Part shown: in pieces, positions 16,619-24,623 of the stretch | How positions within the stretch are numbered: position 1 is the stretch's first letter | Layout of the letters: each line of letters begins with the position of its first letter | Assembly: GCA_030019445.1 (NCBI GenBank) | Contig: JASEEU010000003.1 | Location: 186,001-250,000, forward strand | Length of the DNA: 64,000 nt | Direction: 5' to 3' | Origin: Anaerosomatales bacterium | GTDB lineage: Bacteria; Actinomycetota; Coriobacteriia; Anaerosomatales; Anaerosomataceae | Position numbers and translations under genes: made by a program | The notes under the pieces: model-generated | Seen by the model: the letters and a program-made list of their open reading frames with translations, nothing else | Databases searched by the model: none | Told to the model about the DNA's origin: nothing

Positions 16619-17452
16619 GTGGCACCGCTCGCAGTCATAGCGTTCTGGTTCGCGACCGCGCTCTACGCGGCCGCCACCGTGCTGTACGCCTACTTCTTCC
16701 TCTCGAAGCGGCCGACCTACTCCTGGTACGCGACGTTCCTGACCGGCGCCGGGTTCCTGTGCCATACCGCGTCGATCGGGCTCCGGTCGATCGCCGAGGA
16801 CGGCACGCGGCTCGATGGACCCAACACGCTCATCCTGCTCGCATGGGCGCTCGTCCTCGTCTACTTCGTCTTCGAACACCTGATCAAGCTCAAGGTCTAC
16901 GGCGTCGCCCTCGTGCCCGTATCCCTCGTGCTGATGACCGTCGCGCAGCTTCTCGCCGTGACGGGTCGGGGCGGCCCTCTCGATTCGCCGCTCGTGGAGA
17001 ACTGGAAGGTCGGCATCCACGTGGCACTCATCATGTTCGCGTACGCGGGATATCTCATCGGCGGTATCGCTGCCGTGGCATATCGCATCCAGGAGGCACA
17101 GCTCAAGTCGCACCGCACGACGGTCGTCTTCCGGCGGCTGCCGTCCCTCGGCAGCATCGACGCGTTCGCGCGGCGTGCGATCGCGTTCGCGCATCCGGCG
17201 TTCTCGGCGGGGCTGCTGCTCGGCATCCTGCGTGCGATCGAGACCGACCCTCCGGGGTGGTGGGCGGACCCGCGCGTCATGCTGGCGGGCGCCGTGTGGC
17301 TCGTGTTCACCGTGTACCTGGTGGGCCGGTATCGCGAGTCGATCTCTGCGCGTGCGGCGGCGCTCGTCGCCCTCGGCGGGGTGGGCCTCGTCATCGTGCT
17401 GGCCATCATCGCGCGCACGGTCCCTGCCGGCTTCCACGTCTTCGGGGTGTAG
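16619..17452 (+). CDS. HemX/CcsA-type cytochrome c assembly membrane protein
   Basis: Product of 277 residues with eight or so membrane helices in the CcsA/HemX pattern (cytochrome c assembly protein domain), including GAGFLCHTASIGLR and VGIHVALIMFAYAGYLI with candidate heme-ligand His residues. The tryptophan-rich WGxxWxWD loop of true CcsA is missing; only PPGWWADPR is seen. Members without that loop, such as HemX of Bacillus, lie in heme synthesis operons and modulate HemA. Its position just before the precorrin-2 dehydrogenase and hemA fits that role. GTG start follows AAGGAGG. Confidence 0.78.
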   Translation: MAPLAVIAFWFATALYAAATVLYAYFFLSKRPTYSWYATFLTGAGFLCHTASIGLRSIAEDGTRLDGPNTLILLAWALVLVYFVFEHLIKLKVYGVALVPVSLVLMTVAQLLAVTGRGGPLDSPLVENWKVGIHVALIMFAYAGYLIGGIAAVAYRIQEAQLKSHRTTVVFRRLPSLGSIDAFARRAIAFAHPAFSAGLLLGILRAIETDPPGWWADPRVMLAGAVWLVFTVYLVGRYRESISARAAALVALGGVGLVIVLAIIARTVPAGFHVFGV

Positions 17453-17455
17453 CGC

Positions 17456-18115
17456 GTGAGCGTCCGTGACTACACGAAGCCCTACTATCCCGTCTTCCTC
17501 GACCTGACCGGTCGGCTTGCCGTCATCGTCGGCGGCGGTGCTGTCGCCGAGCGCAAGGTCCGGACGCTTGTCGAGTACGGAGCACGCGTGCGCATCATAG
17601 CTCCGCAGGTCACGCCCTGGATCGCCGGGCAGGCCGGGGCAGGGACGATCGAGCACGAGCCGCGCGGCTACGTCCGCGGCGACCTTGAGGACGCGTTCCT
17701 CGTCATCTGCGCGACCGATTCTGCCGAGGTCAACGTCGCGGTCTCCGACGAGGCTGAGGCGCGCGGATGTCTCGTCAACGTGGTGGACGTGCCGGAGCTC
17801 TGCAGCTTCATCGTCCCGTCCATCGTCCGTCGCGGACAGCTCCAGCTCGCGATCTCCACGGGTGGCGCGGCCCCCGCGGTCGCCAAGCGCCTGCGCAAGC
17901 ACATCGACGGTCATGTGGGTCCCGAGTGGGAGACGTACGTGGCTCTGCTCGGCGAGCTTCGCGCCCTCGTGATGGAGCGCGTTCCCGGCTCCGAGGCCGA
18001 CCGCAAGCCGATCTTCGAGGCGGTGGCCGACTCGGACCTGCTCGAACGCATCGCAGCCGGCGAACGACCGACTGCCGAGGACCTCTTCGCTCGGTTCGCA
18101 GGCGATGCGCGATGA
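17456..18115 (+). CDS. Precorrin-2 dehydrogenase / sirohydrochlorin ferrochelatase family (SirC/CysG-N)
   Basis: A protein of 219 residues with an N-terminal Rossmann fold: VIVGGGAVAERKVRTLVEYGA (~23-43), ICATD, and VNVVDVPELCSFIVPSIVRRGQLQLAISTGGAAP, all typical of the CysG N-terminal module. It oxidises precorrin-2 to sirohydrochlorin with NAD+ and in some members also inserts Fe2+ to give siroheme. Siroheme is the entry substrate of the Ahb pathway encoded downstream. Start GTG is 3 bases from the upstream stop; the gene's own stop overlaps the SDR start. Confidence 0.9.
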   Translation: MSVRDYTKPYYPVFLDLTGRLAVIVGGGAVAERKVRTLVEYGARVRIIAPQVTPWIAGQAGAGTIEHEPRGYVRGDLEDAFLVICATDSAEVNVAVSDEAEARGCLVNVVDVPELCSFIVPSIVRRGQLQLAISTGGAAPAVAKRLRKHIDGHVGPEWETYVALLGELRALVMERVPGSEADRKPIFEAVADSDLLERIAAGERPTAEDLFARFAGDAR

Positions 18116-18951
18116 GGTTCGAAGGCGCGGTCACCGCCATAACGGGAGCCTCCTCAGGCGTTGGTCTCGCGGCCGCGGAGCTTGCGGCGACACGCGGTGC
18201 GCACGTCGCGCTCATCGCGCGTGACCGCGGCCGCCTTGAGGCGGCCGAGGAGGCCGTTCGCTCGGCGCGGCCGGACGCCGACCAGCGTGTGGCGGCGTAC
18301 TCGTGCGACGTCTCCGATCCCGGGCAGGTCGCCGAGACGTTCTCGGCCATCGAAGCCGACCTCGGTCCGGTGGACATCCTGCTCAACTGCGCCGGGTACT
18401 GCATGCCGGGCCGGTTCATCGAACAGAGCGCCGAGGAGCTCGTCGGACAGATCGAGACCAACCTCTGCGGCACGCTCTACCCCACGCGCGCGGTCGTCCC
18501 CGGGATGGTCGAGCGCGGGAAGGGACACGTCGCCAACGTCTCATCGATGGGCGGGTTCGTCGGCGTCTACGGGTACTCGGGGTACAGCCCCGCGAAGTTC
18601 GGTGTGATGGGCCTCTCGGAAGTGCTGCGTTGCGAACTGAAGCCGCACGGGATCGGCGTGACGGTGCTCTGTCCGCCCAACATCGATACGCCGGGTTACG
18701 CTCGCGAGCTCGAGCTCGAGCCGCCCGAGACGGCCGCCATCAACGGCTCGGTCAAGACGGCGTCGCCGCGTTTCATGGCGCGCGTGCTGCTCGACGCGGT
18801 GGAGCGCGGGCGGTATCTGGTGGTGCCGGGATTCGTGAACGGTGCGCTCTATCGCCTCAAGGGCGTGCTACCCGAGCTCTTCTTCGCGGTGTTCGACCGC
18901 GACGTCGCCGCAGTGCGGAAGCGGGGTGACGCGCATGGCCGGGCTTCGTGA
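18112..18951 (+). CDS. Short-chain dehydrogenase/reductase, 3-ketodihydrosphingosine-reductase-like
   Basis: A protein of 279 residues, classical SDR: cofactor motif TGASSGVG (10-17), NCAG, VSSMGGF and the catalytic Y158-SPA-K162. The segment VTVLCPPNIDTPGYARE after the active site resembles the equivalent CPPDTDTPG motif of 3-ketodihydrosphingosine reductases. The substrate is not established. It overlaps the precorrin-2 dehydrogenase stop by ATGA, so it is in a heme operon with no obvious chemical role there. A membrane lipid or an unrelated ketone are possible substrates. Confidence 0.8.
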   Translation: MRFEGAVTAITGASSGVGLAAAELAATRGAHVALIARDRGRLEAAEEAVRSARPDADQRVAAYSCDVSDPGQVAETFSAIEADLGPVDILLNCAGYCMPGRFIEQSAEELVGQIETNLCGTLYPTRAVVPGMVERGKGHVANVSSMGGFVGVYGYSGYSPAKFGVMGLSEVLRCELKPHGIGVTVLCPPNIDTPGYARELELEPPETAAINGSVKTASPRFMARVLLDAVERGRYLVVPGFVNGALYRLKGVLPELFFAVFDRDVAAVRKRGDAHGRAS

Positions 18952-18966
18952 GCAGGCTCACATGCG

Positions 18967-19011
18967 TTGTCCCGTCGCAGCGTGCGGTGGTAGGATAGCT
19001 TCGTTCAGGCA
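18967..19011 (+). promoter_or_regulatory. Candidate hemA promoter with the ccm-shared start-site motif
   Basis: TTGTCC (18967-18972), 18-base spacer, TAGGAT (18991-18996), then GTTCAGGCA beginning at 19003, the predicted transcription start. The spacer contains GTCGCAGCGTG (18974-18984). Both blocks recur in the ccmE promoter, with GTTCAGGCA at exactly the same distance from the -10. This looks like a common operator or initially transcribed element. Confidence 0.45.
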
Positions 19012-19098
19012 GGCGCAGGAGGTGCGCTCCATACTGTTGCACATCGCCCCCGCCGGGCCTGCTTGCCTGAACAACAACGCACCGTCTCGGCGGGGGCG
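19003..19098 (+). promoter_or_regulatory. Structured 5' leader of hemA with interleaved stems
   Basis: Stem A: 19003-19014 pairs with 19061-19072 (12 bp, one G-U). Stem B: 19045-19055 pairs perfectly with 19088-19098 (11 bp, nearly all G-C). The order A-B-A'-B' is that of a pseudoknot. The loop between A and B can form a small hairpin exposing GGAGG (19018-19022). Bases after B' are CTCCTTTGCC, only mildly T-rich. No known riboswitch motif (cobalamin, T-box, SAM) is visible. It may sense a heme-pathway product or simply fold as an attenuator. Confidence 0.45.
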
Positions 19099-19149
19099 CT
19101 CCTTTGCCTTCAACGCCCTGCAAGCGAGTACAGGATCCGGGTTGTCCTC

Positions 19150-20520
19150 ATGCATTTGATCCTCGTCGGTCTCAGCCATAAGACCGCGCCCGTCGAGATA
19201 CGCGAGCGGCTGACGTTCCCTGCCCATCGGCAGGCCGAGGCCCTCACGCTGTTGACGCGCTATGACATGGTGGCCGAGGCGGTCATCGTGTCGACGTGCA
19301 ACCGGACCGAGGTCTATGCGGTCGTCACCGGCGAGGACGCCGGGGTCGAAGCCGTGCTGGACTTCATGACGACGTACCACGATCTCGATAAGCACGACCT
19401 GGTCCGCTATCTGTACATCATCCGGGGCGAGGCGGTGATCCGGCACCTGTTCCGCGTGGTCGCTTCGCTCGACTCGATGGTGCTCGGTGAGGCGCAGATC
19501 CTCGGCCAGGTCAAGGAGGCGTACGACCACGCGTTCGACAACGGCGCATCCGGTCGGGCCTTCAACAAGCTGTTCCGGCAGTCCTTCGAGGTGGGCAAGC
19601 GTGTCCGCACCGAGACCGAGATCGGCGAGAACGCGGTGTCCATCTCGTACGCGGCCGTGGAGCTCGCCAAGAAGGTGTTCGACACGCTCGACGGCCGCAC
19701 GGTGCTGATCCTCGGCGCCGGCAAGATGAGCGAGCTCACCGCCAAGCACCTGGTGAGCAACGGCGTGAAGGCGGTGCTCGTCGCCAATCGGACGTACGAG
19801 CGTGCCGAGGAGCTCGCCTGCCGCTTCTGCGGCGAGGCCATCCGCTACGATGCCCTGTTCGAGCGTATGAGCGAGGCCGACATCGTGATCTCGTCCACGG
19901 CCGCCACGCACTACGTCATCACGCGTGAGCAGGTGGCGGCTACGATGAAGGGCCGCGGTGGCCGCCCGTTGTTCATGATCGATATCGCCGTGCCGCGTGA
20001 CATCGAGCCGGCGGTCAACGAGCTCTCCAGCGTGTTCCTCTACGACATCGATGACCTGAACGGCGTCGTGGAATCCAACCTGGAGGAGCGCATGCGCGAG
20101 GCGCGGCGCGCCGAGGCGATCATCGACGAGGAGATCGAGTCGTTCATCGGCTGGCTCGAATCGATGCAGGTGGTGCCGACGGTCGCGGCGATCCGCGCCA
20201 AGGCCGAGGCGATCCGCCAGGCCGAGATCGAGAAGGCGCTCAAGCGCCTCGGCGGCCTGTCGGAAAAGGAGCTCAAGACGGTGGACGCGCTCACCTGCGC
20301 CATCGTGAACAAGATGCTGCACGGCCCGACGGCCCGGCTCAAGCAGGCCGCCGGCAGCAAGGAGGGACTCGTGGTCGTCGAGACCGCTCGCGCACTCTAC
20401 GGCCTCGAGGACTCCGAAGAGCGGAGTGGCTACGGCTCGCTCCGCAACCTGCTGAACATGCGTGCGCGGGAGATCGCAGGAGACCGGAAGAAGGAGATGG
20501 GTGACTCTGTTGGGTGCTGA
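19150..20520 (+). CDS. hemA: HemA, glutamyl-tRNA reductase
   Basis: A product of 456 residues beginning MHLILVGLSHKTAPVEIRERL. The active-site Cys is C50 in VSTCNRTEVY; GEAQILGQVKEAY and the Rossmann motif VLILGAGKMSELTAKHL follow, then the C-terminal dimerisation helices. HemA reduces Glu-tRNA to glutamate-1-semialdehyde, the committed step of C5 tetrapyrrole synthesis. ATG 19150 was taken because homology begins there; the ribosome binding site is weak (AGGAT/CCGGG), which fits leader-controlled translation. An upstream open frame ends at 19159 and overlaps the start. Confidence 0.95.
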   Translation: MHLILVGLSHKTAPVEIRERLTFPAHRQAEALTLLTRYDMVAEAVIVSTCNRTEVYAVVTGEDAGVEAVLDFMTTYHDLDKHDLVRYLYIIRGEAVIRHLFRVVASLDSMVLGEAQILGQVKEAYDHAFDNGASGRAFNKLFRQSFEVGKRVRTETEIGENAVSISYAAVELAKKVFDTLDGRTVLILGAGKMSELTAKHLVSNGVKAVLVANRTYERAEELACRFCGEAIRYDALFERMSEADIVISSTAATHYVITREQVAATMKGRGGRPLFMIDIAVPRDIEPAVNELSSVFLYDIDDLNGVVESNLEERMREARRAEAIIDEEIESFIGWLESMQVVPTVAAIRAKAEAIRQAEIEKALKRLGGLSEKELKTVDALTCAIVNKMLHGPTARLKQAAGSKEGLVVVETARALYGLEDSEERSGYGSLRNLLNMRAREIAGDRKKEMGDSVGC

Positions 20521-21475
20521 GCGCACAGAGCTGATGATCGGCACGCGCGGCAGCAAGCTCGCGCTCTGGCAATCCGAGCACATCAAGGCGCGGCTCGAGG
20601 AGCTTACCGGCCTCCCGGTGGGCCTCAAGGTGATCAAGACGACGGGCGACAAGGTGCTCGACGTACCGCTCGCCAAGGTCGGCGGCAAAGGGTTGTTCAC
20701 CAAGGAGATCGAGGTCGAGCTGCTTACCGGCACGGTCGACCTGGCGGTGCACTCCATGAAAGACGTGCCCACCGAGCTCCCCGACGGCTGCGTGATCGCC
20801 GCCACTCCCCAACGGGTCGATCCCCGCGACGTGATCGTCGCCGGCGAGGGTATCGACCTCGATTCGCTGCCGTCAGGCGCGCGTGTGGGCACGAGTTCGC
20901 TCCGGCGTCGCTCCCAGCTGCTGGCGCTGCGCCCGGACGTCGAGATCGTCGACGTCCGCGGCAACCTCGACACGCGCATGCGCAAGGCCGAGACGGGCGA
21001 GGTGGACGCCGTGATCCTCGCGGCGGCGGGCATCACCCGGATGGGGTGGGCCGACCGCATCACGCACTACATCGACCCCGCGCAGATGGTTCCGGCGGTG
21101 GGACAGGGCGCCATCGGCGTGGAGATCCGCGCAGACGACGCCTTCATGGCCGAGGTCTGCGAGCGCCTCACGGACGCGGACACGCTCACGTGCGTCACGG
21201 CCGAGCGGGTCGTGATGCGCAGGCTCGAAGGCGGCTGCCAGGTGCCGATCGGCGCGTACTGCCGTCGCGAGGGCGACCGGCTCGTCATTGACGCGTTCGT
21301 CGGCTCGCTTGACGGCACGACGCTGCTGCGACATCGGCTCGAGGGCGACGTCGCCGAGCCGGTCATGCTCGGGGAGGCGATGGTCGACCGCCTGCTCGAC
21401 ATGGGAGCCACTGACATCCTCGCTGAGATCCGCGCCGTCGGCGACGGCGGCGTGAGCGAACTGCTCGCCACCTGA
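20501..21475 (+). CDS. hemC: HemC, porphobilinogen deaminase
   Basis: A product of 324 residues from GTG 20501 (AAGGAG 4 bases upstream), overlapping the end of hemA by 20 bases. The motif MIGTRGSKLALWQ starts at residue 12; an ATG at 20534 is the alternative start. Other marks: KDVPTELPDG, VGTSSLRRRSQL, DVRGNLDTRMRK and the dipyrromethane-cofactor cysteine C246 in EGGCQVPIGA. HemC polymerises four porphobilinogens to hydroxymethylbilane. Confidence 0.95.
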   Translation: MTLLGAERTELMIGTRGSKLALWQSEHIKARLEELTGLPVGLKVIKTTGDKVLDVPLAKVGGKGLFTKEIEVELLTGTVDLAVHSMKDVPTELPDGCVIAATPQRVDPRDVIVAGEGIDLDSLPSGARVGTSSLRRRSQLLALRPDVEIVDVRGNLDTRMRKAETGEVDAVILAAAGITRMGWADRITHYIDPAQMVPAVGQGAIGVEIRADDAFMAEVCERLTDADTLTCVTAERVVMRRLEGGCQVPIGAYCRREGDRLVIDAFVGSLDGTTLLRHRLEGDVAEPVMLGEAMVDRLLDMGATDILAEIRAVGDGGVSELLAT

Positions 21476-21521
21476 CCGCGCGGCTGCACGACCGCGCTAC
21501 GAGACGTACGAAGGAGGAATG

Positions 21522-23066
21522 ATGGGTCGTCCCATCGTCTATCTGATCGGTGCCGGTCCCGGGGACCCGGGGCTCATCACCGTCAAGGGACTTCAGAAGA
21601 TCGCCGAGGCGGACGTGGTCGTCTACGACTACCTCGCCAACCGCGCGTTCCTCTCGGCGGCACGTGAAGACGCTGAGCTCATCTACGTCGGGAAGAAGGG
21701 CTTCACCGCGCATGTCACACAGGAGGAGATCAACGGCTTGCTCGTGGAGAAGGCCACCGAGGGCGGCGGCCGGACCGTGGCGCGGCTGAAGGGCGGAGAC
21801 CCGTTCATCTTCGGCCGTGGCGGCGAGGAAGCGCTCGCGCTCGTCGAGGCGGGCGTGGCCTTCGAGATCGTGCCCGGCATCAGCTCCGGCTACGCGGCGC
21901 CCGCGTACGCGGGCATCCCGGTCACGCACCGCGGCATCACCACCGAGATGGCGTTCGTCACCGGTCACGAGGACCCCACCAAGGCCGACAGCGATATCGA
22001 CTGGGAGCACCTCGCCAAGGGCGTCGGCACCGTCTGCTTCTTCATGGGCGTGAAGAACCTGCCCACCATCGTCGAGAATCTCGTGGCCAACGGCCGGCCG
22101 GCCTCCACGCCGGTCGCGCTCGTGCGGTGGGGGACCACTCCCAAGCAGGAGACGCTCACCGGCACGCTCGCCGATATCGCCGATAAGGTCGCCGAGGCCG
22201 GCTTCAAGGCGCCCGCCATCACGATCGTCGGCGAGGTCGTGCGCCTCCGCGAGCAGCTCAAGTGGTTCGAGGACCGACCGCTCTTCGGCACGACCGTCGT
22301 CGTCACGCGGTCGCGCCCGCAGGCCTCCGCGCTCTCGAGCCGTTTGCGCGATCTCGGCGCCGAGGTGCTCGAGATGCCGGTCATCCGCATCACCGACCCC
22401 GAGTCGTTCGAGCCGATCGACGAGGCCATCCGCAACCTGGACGTCTACGACTGGCTCGTGCTCACGTCCGTGAACGGCGTGGAGCGCTTCTTCGACCGCC
22501 TTGCCTGGGCCGATAAGGACGCGCGGGCGCTTGCGGGCCTGCGGGTGGCCGCCATCGGTCCCGCGACCGCGGCGGCGTGCATCGACCGTGGCATCCGGCC
22601 GGACTTCGTGCCAGACGAGTACCGCGCGGAGGGCGTGATCGAGGGCCTGTGCGAGCGTGGCGTGGGTTCGGGCAGCCGCGTGCTGCTCGCCCGTGCGCTC
22701 GAGGCGCGAGAGGTCCTGCCCGAGAAGCTCGCGGAGCGCGGCGCGCGCGTCGACGTCGTCCCGGTCTACCGCACCGTGATCGGCGAGGCCGACCCGGCCG
22801 TGCTCGAGCTCATCGCGGCGGGCGACGTGGACGTGGTGACGTTCACGTCGAGCTCGACGGTCACGAACTTCGTGACGCTCACGGACGGCATCGACCTTGC
22901 AGAAGCCCTGGGCGACGCCGTGCTCGCATCGATCGGTCCGATAACCTCGGAGACCATGCGCGCCAACGGCCTCGCCGTCGGCGTCGAGGCCGCCGAGTAC
23001 ACCATCCCCGGTCTCGTGGAGGCCGTGACCCAGCACTTCGGCGAGAAAGGAACAGACGAGCGATGA
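21522..23066 (+). CDS. cobA-hemD: CobA-HemD fusion: uroporphyrinogen-III methyltransferase and synthase
   Basis: Product of 514 residues. The N-terminal half (~1-245) is SUMT: VYLIGAGPGDPGLIT, VARLKGGDPFIFGRGGEE, PGISSGYAAPAYAGIPVTHR and MGVKNLP. The C-terminal half (~252-514) is HemD: TVVVTRSRPQASALSSRL, LTSVNGVERFF, FTSSSTVTNFV and IGPITSETMRANG. One chain thus cyclises hydroxymethylbilane to uroporphyrinogen III and methylates it to precorrin-2. The fusion is well known in anaerobes. ATG 21522 is preferred over 21519 for spacing to AAGGAGG. Confidence 0.95.
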   Translation: MGRPIVYLIGAGPGDPGLITVKGLQKIAEADVVVYDYLANRAFLSAAREDAELIYVGKKGFTAHVTQEEINGLLVEKATEGGGRTVARLKGGDPFIFGRGGEEALALVEAGVAFEIVPGISSGYAAPAYAGIPVTHRGITTEMAFVTGHEDPTKADSDIDWEHLAKGVGTVCFFMGVKNLPTIVENLVANGRPASTPVALVRWGTTPKQETLTGTLADIADKVAEAGFKAPAITIVGEVVRLREQLKWFEDRPLFGTTVVVTRSRPQASALSSRLRDLGAEVLEMPVIRITDPESFEPIDEAIRNLDVYDWLVLTSVNGVERFFDRLAWADKDARALAGLRVAAIGPATAAACIDRGIRPDFVPDEYRAEGVIEGLCERGVGSGSRVLLARALEAREVLPEKLAERGARVDVVPVYRTVIGEADPAVLELIAAGDVDVVTFTSSSTVTNFVTLTDGIDLAEALGDAVLASIGPITSETMRANGLAVGVEAAEYTIPGLVEAVTQHFGEKGTDER

Positions 23067-24331
23067 TCGGTATCTCCAAACTGTACTGCGGGGCCGTCGA
23101 GCCCAGCGACGTCCTTCGCTACAACCGGGACTCAGGCAAGCTGCCGAGCGAGCTGCTTCAGTTCTCGGCGGACAAGAAGCCGGTCGTGGTATGGAACTGC
23201 ACCCAGCGCTGCAATCTCAAGTGCGTCCACTGCTACGCGCAGTCCGAGGACCGTGATTACCCCGGTGAGATGAGCACCGAGGAAGCCAAGGTCATGATCG
23301 ACGACCTTGCCGCGTTCGGCGCGCCTGTCCTGCTCTTCTCGGGCGGCGAGCCCACCATCCGCAAGGACCTCCTGGAGCTCATGCACTACGCCAAGGACAA
23401 GGGCATGCGCGTCGTCATCTCCACCAACGGCACGCTCATCACCGAGGAGAAGGCGAAGCAGTTCGCCGAGGTCGGCCTGAGCTACGTGGGCGTCTCGCTC
23501 GACGGCGGCCGGGAGACGCACGACAAGTTCCGCGGGCTCCCCGGCAGCTTCGACAAGGCGATCCAGGGCATCCGCAACTCGATGAACGCGGGCATCAAGG
23601 TCGGCCTGCGCATGACGATCAACAAGCGTAATTGGCAGGACATCCCCGAGATCTTCAAGGTCATGCGCGAAGAGGGCATACCGCGCGCGTGCTTCTACCA
23701 TCTGGTCTACACCGGCCGTGGCTCGGAGCTCATGAAAGAGGACCTGGATCACGAGGAGACCCGCCGGGCCGTGCGCCTCATCATGGACGAGACCAAGGCC
23801 ATGTTCGACGACGGGCTCACGCCTGAGATCCTCACCGTGGACAACCATGCTGACGGCCCGTTCGTGTACATGGAGCTCCTCAAGGAGGATCCCGAGCGGG
23901 CCGAGGACGTCCTGCAGCTGCTCCAGTGGAACCAGGGCAACTCGACCGGCAACGGCATCGGCTGCGTGAGCTGGAACGGCGAGGTCTACGCCGACCAGTT
24001 CTGGCGGCACTTCTCCTTCGGCAACGTGCGCCAGCGGCCCTTCTCGGAGATCTGGACCGACGTCAGCGGCGACACCGAGCAGAGCGAGCTCATGAAGCGG
24101 CTCAAGGACAAGAAACCGTACGTCACCGGGCGGTGTGCCGAGTGCCAGTGGCTGCAGATCTGCGGCGGGAACTTCCGGGTGCGCGCCGAGGCCGCGACGG
24201 GCGACCTCTGGGCGCCGGATCCAGCGTGCTATCTGACCGACGAGGAGATCGGCATCGCGCAGGCCGCCGACCTCACCGAGGCGGAGGTCGCGATCGAGAG
24301 CGGGACGCCTGTCGGCGGCGAGATCGACTAG
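23063..24331 (+). CDS. ahbC: AhbC-like radical SAM 12,18-didecarboxysiroheme deacetylase
   Basis: A protein of 422 residues with the radical SAM cluster C50-x3-C54-x2-C57 (CNLKCVHC), FSGGEPTIRKD and a SPASM-like C-terminal cysteine set ending CAECQWLQICGGNFRVRAEA. The N-terminus MIGISKLYCG...PSDVLRYNR is that of AhbC/NirJ proteins. AhbC removes the two acetate side chains of didecarboxysiroheme to give Fe-coproporphyrin III. ATGA overlap with cobA-hemD. NirJ of heme d1 synthesis is similar, but no nirS or other d1 gene is nearby and AhbA/B/D are. Confidence 0.9.
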   Translation: MIGISKLYCGAVEPSDVLRYNRDSGKLPSELLQFSADKKPVVVWNCTQRCNLKCVHCYAQSEDRDYPGEMSTEEAKVMIDDLAAFGAPVLLFSGGEPTIRKDLLELMHYAKDKGMRVVISTNGTLITEEKAKQFAEVGLSYVGVSLDGGRETHDKFRGLPGSFDKAIQGIRNSMNAGIKVGLRMTINKRNWQDIPEIFKVMREEGIPRACFYHLVYTGRGSELMKEDLDHEETRRAVRLIMDETKAMFDDGLTPEILTVDNHADGPFVYMELLKEDPERAEDVLQLLQWNQGNSTGNGIGCVSWNGEVYADQFWRHFSFGNVRQRPFSEIWTDVSGDTEQSELMKRLKDKKPYVTGRCAECQWLQICGGNFRVRAEAATGDLWAPDPACYLTDEEIGIAQAADLTEAEVAIESGTPVGGEID

Positions 24332-24376
24332 CGTCCTGCACGGCTGGTCACGGGCACGGGAGCGGCGTCCGTGAGA

Positions 24377-24410
24377 TTGACAAACGGTGCCCTGCTCGGC
24401 ATTGTATACA
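24377..24410 (+). promoter_or_regulatory. Candidate promoter of the tRNA-Ala gene
   Basis: A perfect TTGACA (24377-24382) is followed by an AT-rich ATTGTATACA block (24401-24410). The best -10 by spacing is TTGTAT (19-base spacer); TATACA is closer to consensus but 22 bases away. The tRNA begins ~36 bases downstream. The remainder of the 114-base gap after ahbC holds no other feature. Confidence 0.4.
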
Positions 24411-24445
24411 CTTGCGCTATCGCCCCGTGAGGGTGCTGGCGAGAT

Positions 24446-24521
24446 GGGGATGTAGCTCAGCTGGGAGAGCGCTGCCTTCGCAAGGCAGAGGCCGGCGGTT
24501 CGAATCCGCTCATCTCCACCA
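24446..24521 (+). tRNA. tRNA-Ala (anticodon CGC)
   Basis: A cloverleaf of 76 bases including an encoded CCA. Acceptor GGGGATG pairs with CATCTCC and contains the G3-U70 wobble that identifies alanine tRNA. The D-arm is GCTCAGCTGGGAGAGC. The anticodon stem CTGCC/GGCAG encloses TTCGCAA, giving anticodon CGC at 24479-24481. The T-arm GGCGGTTCGAATCCGCT is a near-consensus T-loop. It lies between ahbC and a small membrane protein gene inside the heme cluster. Confidence 0.97.
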
Positions 24522-24532
24522 ATGGATACAGT

Positions 24533-24565
24533 GTCGAGGCGACCCGCATGCGCGGTCGCCTCGAC
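24533..24565 (+). terminator. Hairpin after tRNA-Ala, probable terminator
   Basis: Perfect 12-bp inverted repeat GTCGAGGCGACC / GGTCGCCTCGAC with a 9-base loop, 11 bases past the tRNA 3' end, followed by TGGTTTA. The stem is very strong but the T-tract is short, as often in GC-rich genomes. Confidence 0.6.
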
Positions 24566-24583
24566 TGGTTTATCGGCGGGAGG

Positions 24584-24606
24584 CGTCGCGACAGCCCGTC
24601 GCGACG
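24584..24606 (+). repeat. Second hairpin, upstream of the small membrane protein gene
   Basis: Perfect 9-bp inverted repeat CGTCGCGAC / GTCGCGACG around a 5-base loop, ending 4 bases before the GAGAGGAG ribosome binding site of the next gene. It could be a leader structure, an operator or an mRNA-end stabiliser. Confidence 0.5.
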
Positions 24607-24623
24607 GATCGAGAGGAGTCGAC

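Noticed and set aside
19003-19150. Known riboswitch or T-box upstream of hemA
   Set aside because: No cobalamin-box, T-box or SAM-riboswitch sequence motif is visible; the region is reported as an unassigned structured leader instead.
18842-19159. Upstream open frame overlapping the hemA start, as a leader peptide
   Set aside because: No convincing start codon lies at the right distance from the GGAGG at 19018, and the sequence is better explained by RNA stems.
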